A DNA stretch of 7,333 nt from an uncultured Chryseolinea sp. (GTDB lineage: Bacteria; Bacteroidota; Bacteroidia; Cytophagales; Cyclobacteriaceae). The stretch spans positions 1 through 7,333 of the forward strand of contig CAMLER010000244.1 of the NCBI GenBank assembly GCA_946478915.1. The letters run 5' to 3'. This document shows positions 6,881 to 7,333 of this stretch, in pieces (position 1 is the first letter of the stretch; each line of letters begins with the position of its first letter). The translations under genes and the position numbers were made by a program. The notes under the pieces are model-generated. The model ran no database searches, had not been told where the DNA came from, and was given only the letters and a program-made list of their open reading frames with translations.

Positions 6881-6888
6881 CAAAAATA
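6881..6888 (-). promoter_or_regulatory. -7 promoter element for the alpha/beta hydrolase, probably giving a leaderless transcript
   Basis: On the minus strand TATTTTTG is an exact match to TAnnTTTG and ends four bases before the hydrolase ATG. With the usual spacing, transcription would begin at or within a base or two of the A of the ATG. A clear -33 TTG is missing; the nearest resemblance is TTCTG at about 20 bases upstream. Confidence 0.5.
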
Positions 6889-6916
6889 GAATTAAGTCGC
6901 CAGAAGTCAGAATTAA
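6888..6916. repeat. 7-bp-period repeat between divergent promoters
   Basis: Four heptamers run in register: AGAATTA, AGTCGCC, AGAAGTC and AGAATTA. The first and last are identical, and with the next base they give the 8-mer AGAATTAA at 6888-6895 and 6909-6916, 21 bp apart (about two helical turns). The block lies between the -7 boxes of the hydrolase and lysA. It could be a shared operator or a decayed intergenic repeat. Confidence 0.45.
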
Positions 6917-6929
6917 ACGATGCGAACGG

Positions 6930-6937
6930 TATATTTG
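6930..6937 (+). promoter_or_regulatory. -7 promoter element for lysA
   Basis: TATATTTG is an exact match to the Bacteroidota -7 consensus TAnnTTTG, 17 bases before the lysA ATG. It predicts a leader of roughly 10-13 bases. No TTG is seen at the -33 position, where the AGAATTAA repeat lies instead. Confidence 0.55.
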
Positions 6938-6954
6938 GAGCTTTAATTTTTAAA

Positions 6955-7333
6955 ATGGAATTATCACAAGGAGCCTATAAGATTCAGGGACTGAATGTAC
7001 TCGATATCGCAGAACAATTTGGTACTCCCTTATATATCTATGATGCAGATAAGATCGCGCATCAGGTTAAGACATTGAAGAATGCTTTTTCAGATACAGA
7101 CATAAAGGTAAAATATGCAGCGAAAGCCCTGACGAATATCTCAATACTAAAGCTGATTCGAAAACACGGTGCCGGTATCGAAGTTGTGTCGTTCGAAGAA
7201 GCAAGGATTGCTATGAAAGCAGGCTATACCTCTTCTGAAATCGTTTACACCCCAAGCGGTGTTGACTTCGAAGAGGTCGTTCAGGCAGTTGATCTTGGAC
7301 TTGCAATCAATATCGATAACTTGTCGACGCTTC
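6955..7333 (+). CDS. lysA: diaminopimelate decarboxylase, N-terminal part (cut by window edge)
   Basis: LysA is a PLP-dependent fold-type III decarboxylase. It converts meso-diaminopimelate to L-lysine and CO2, the last step of lysine synthesis, in the cytoplasm. I translated 126 codons from the ATG at 6955 to the right edge without a stop. The N-terminus LDIAEQFGTPLYIYD (16-30) is the family opening. Lys57 in KYAAKA is the residue expected to hold PLP as a Schiff base. The barrel strands continue with GAGIEVVSFEEA (72-83), the family's G.G.DVVS segment, and IVYTPSGVDFEE (96-107), a Bacteroidota-like version of the usual IVFTG..K segment. Family members run to about 400 residues, so roughly a third is present. 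Ornithine or arginine decarboxylases of the same fold are alternatives, but the opening residues and the VVS segment favour LysA. It is divergently transcribed from the hydrolase. Confidence 0.92.
   Translation, partial: MELSQGAYKIQGLNVLDIAEQFGTPLYIYDADKIAHQVKTLKNAFSDTDIKVKYAAKALTNISILKLIRKHGAGIEVVSFEEARIAMKAGYTSSEIVYTPSGVDFEEVVQAVDLGLAINIDNLSTL

Noticed and set aside
1..7333. CRISPR arrays, tRNA or rRNA genes, insertion sequences, toxin-antitoxin or defence genes
   Set aside because: None seen. Coding regions are all recognisable housekeeping or signalling families except the small membrane protein, and all gaps are under 300 bases.

Overview
The window looks like ordinary chromosome from a Bacteroidota bacterium, probably of the Cytophagales/Cytophagia type. 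The evidence is the LytS/YehU-type kinase with a LytTR regulator, the style of the LysA N-terminus, the absence of clear Shine-Dalgarno sequences before the starts, and several intergenic matches to the Bacteroidota -7 promoter element TAnnTTTG. The lineage is inferred from protein style and promoter motifs, not from a database search.

Layout, left to right. Positions 1-1912 (minus strand) hold a probable three-gene signalling operon. In transcription order it has a small three-helix membrane protein (1912-1664), a membrane histidine kinase (1598-519, GTG start) and a LytTR response regulator (from 541, cut by the left edge). The kinase and regulator genes overlap by 23 bases. Positions 1913-2016 carry a candidate promoter for this operon with a short direct/inverted repeat on its -33 side. 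Positions 2017-4866 (minus) are a complete uvrA; its most likely start is the ATG at 4866, not the upstream TTG at 4893. Positions 4867-5103 are non-coding and rich in small symmetric elements: a 19-bp odd palindrome, a 7-bp inverted repeat, and a degenerate tandem array of 7-bp units that ends two bases from the next stop codon.

Positions 5104-5976 (minus) are a YdhF-like aldo/keto reductase. Positions 5977-6114 are a non-coding gap with a T-rich tract and no convincing terminator. Positions 6115-6876 (minus) are a YbfF-like alpha/beta hydrolase. The 78-bp gap 6877-6954 is a divergent promoter region: each strand has an exact TAnnTTTG match, and a second 7-bp-period repeat lies between them. 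From 6955 (plus) runs the N-terminal third or so of diaminopimelate decarboxylase (lysA), cut by the right edge.

The genes do not form one functional system. They are an environmental-sensing two-component operon, a DNA-repair gene, two housekeeping-type enzymes and a lysine-biosynthesis gene. I see no mobile element, CRISPR array, RNA gene, defence locus or biosynthetic cluster. The observations most worth following are the two intergenic heptad-period repeats, the uvrA-upstream palindrome, the apparently leaderless hydrolase promoter, and the small membrane protein next to the kinase.
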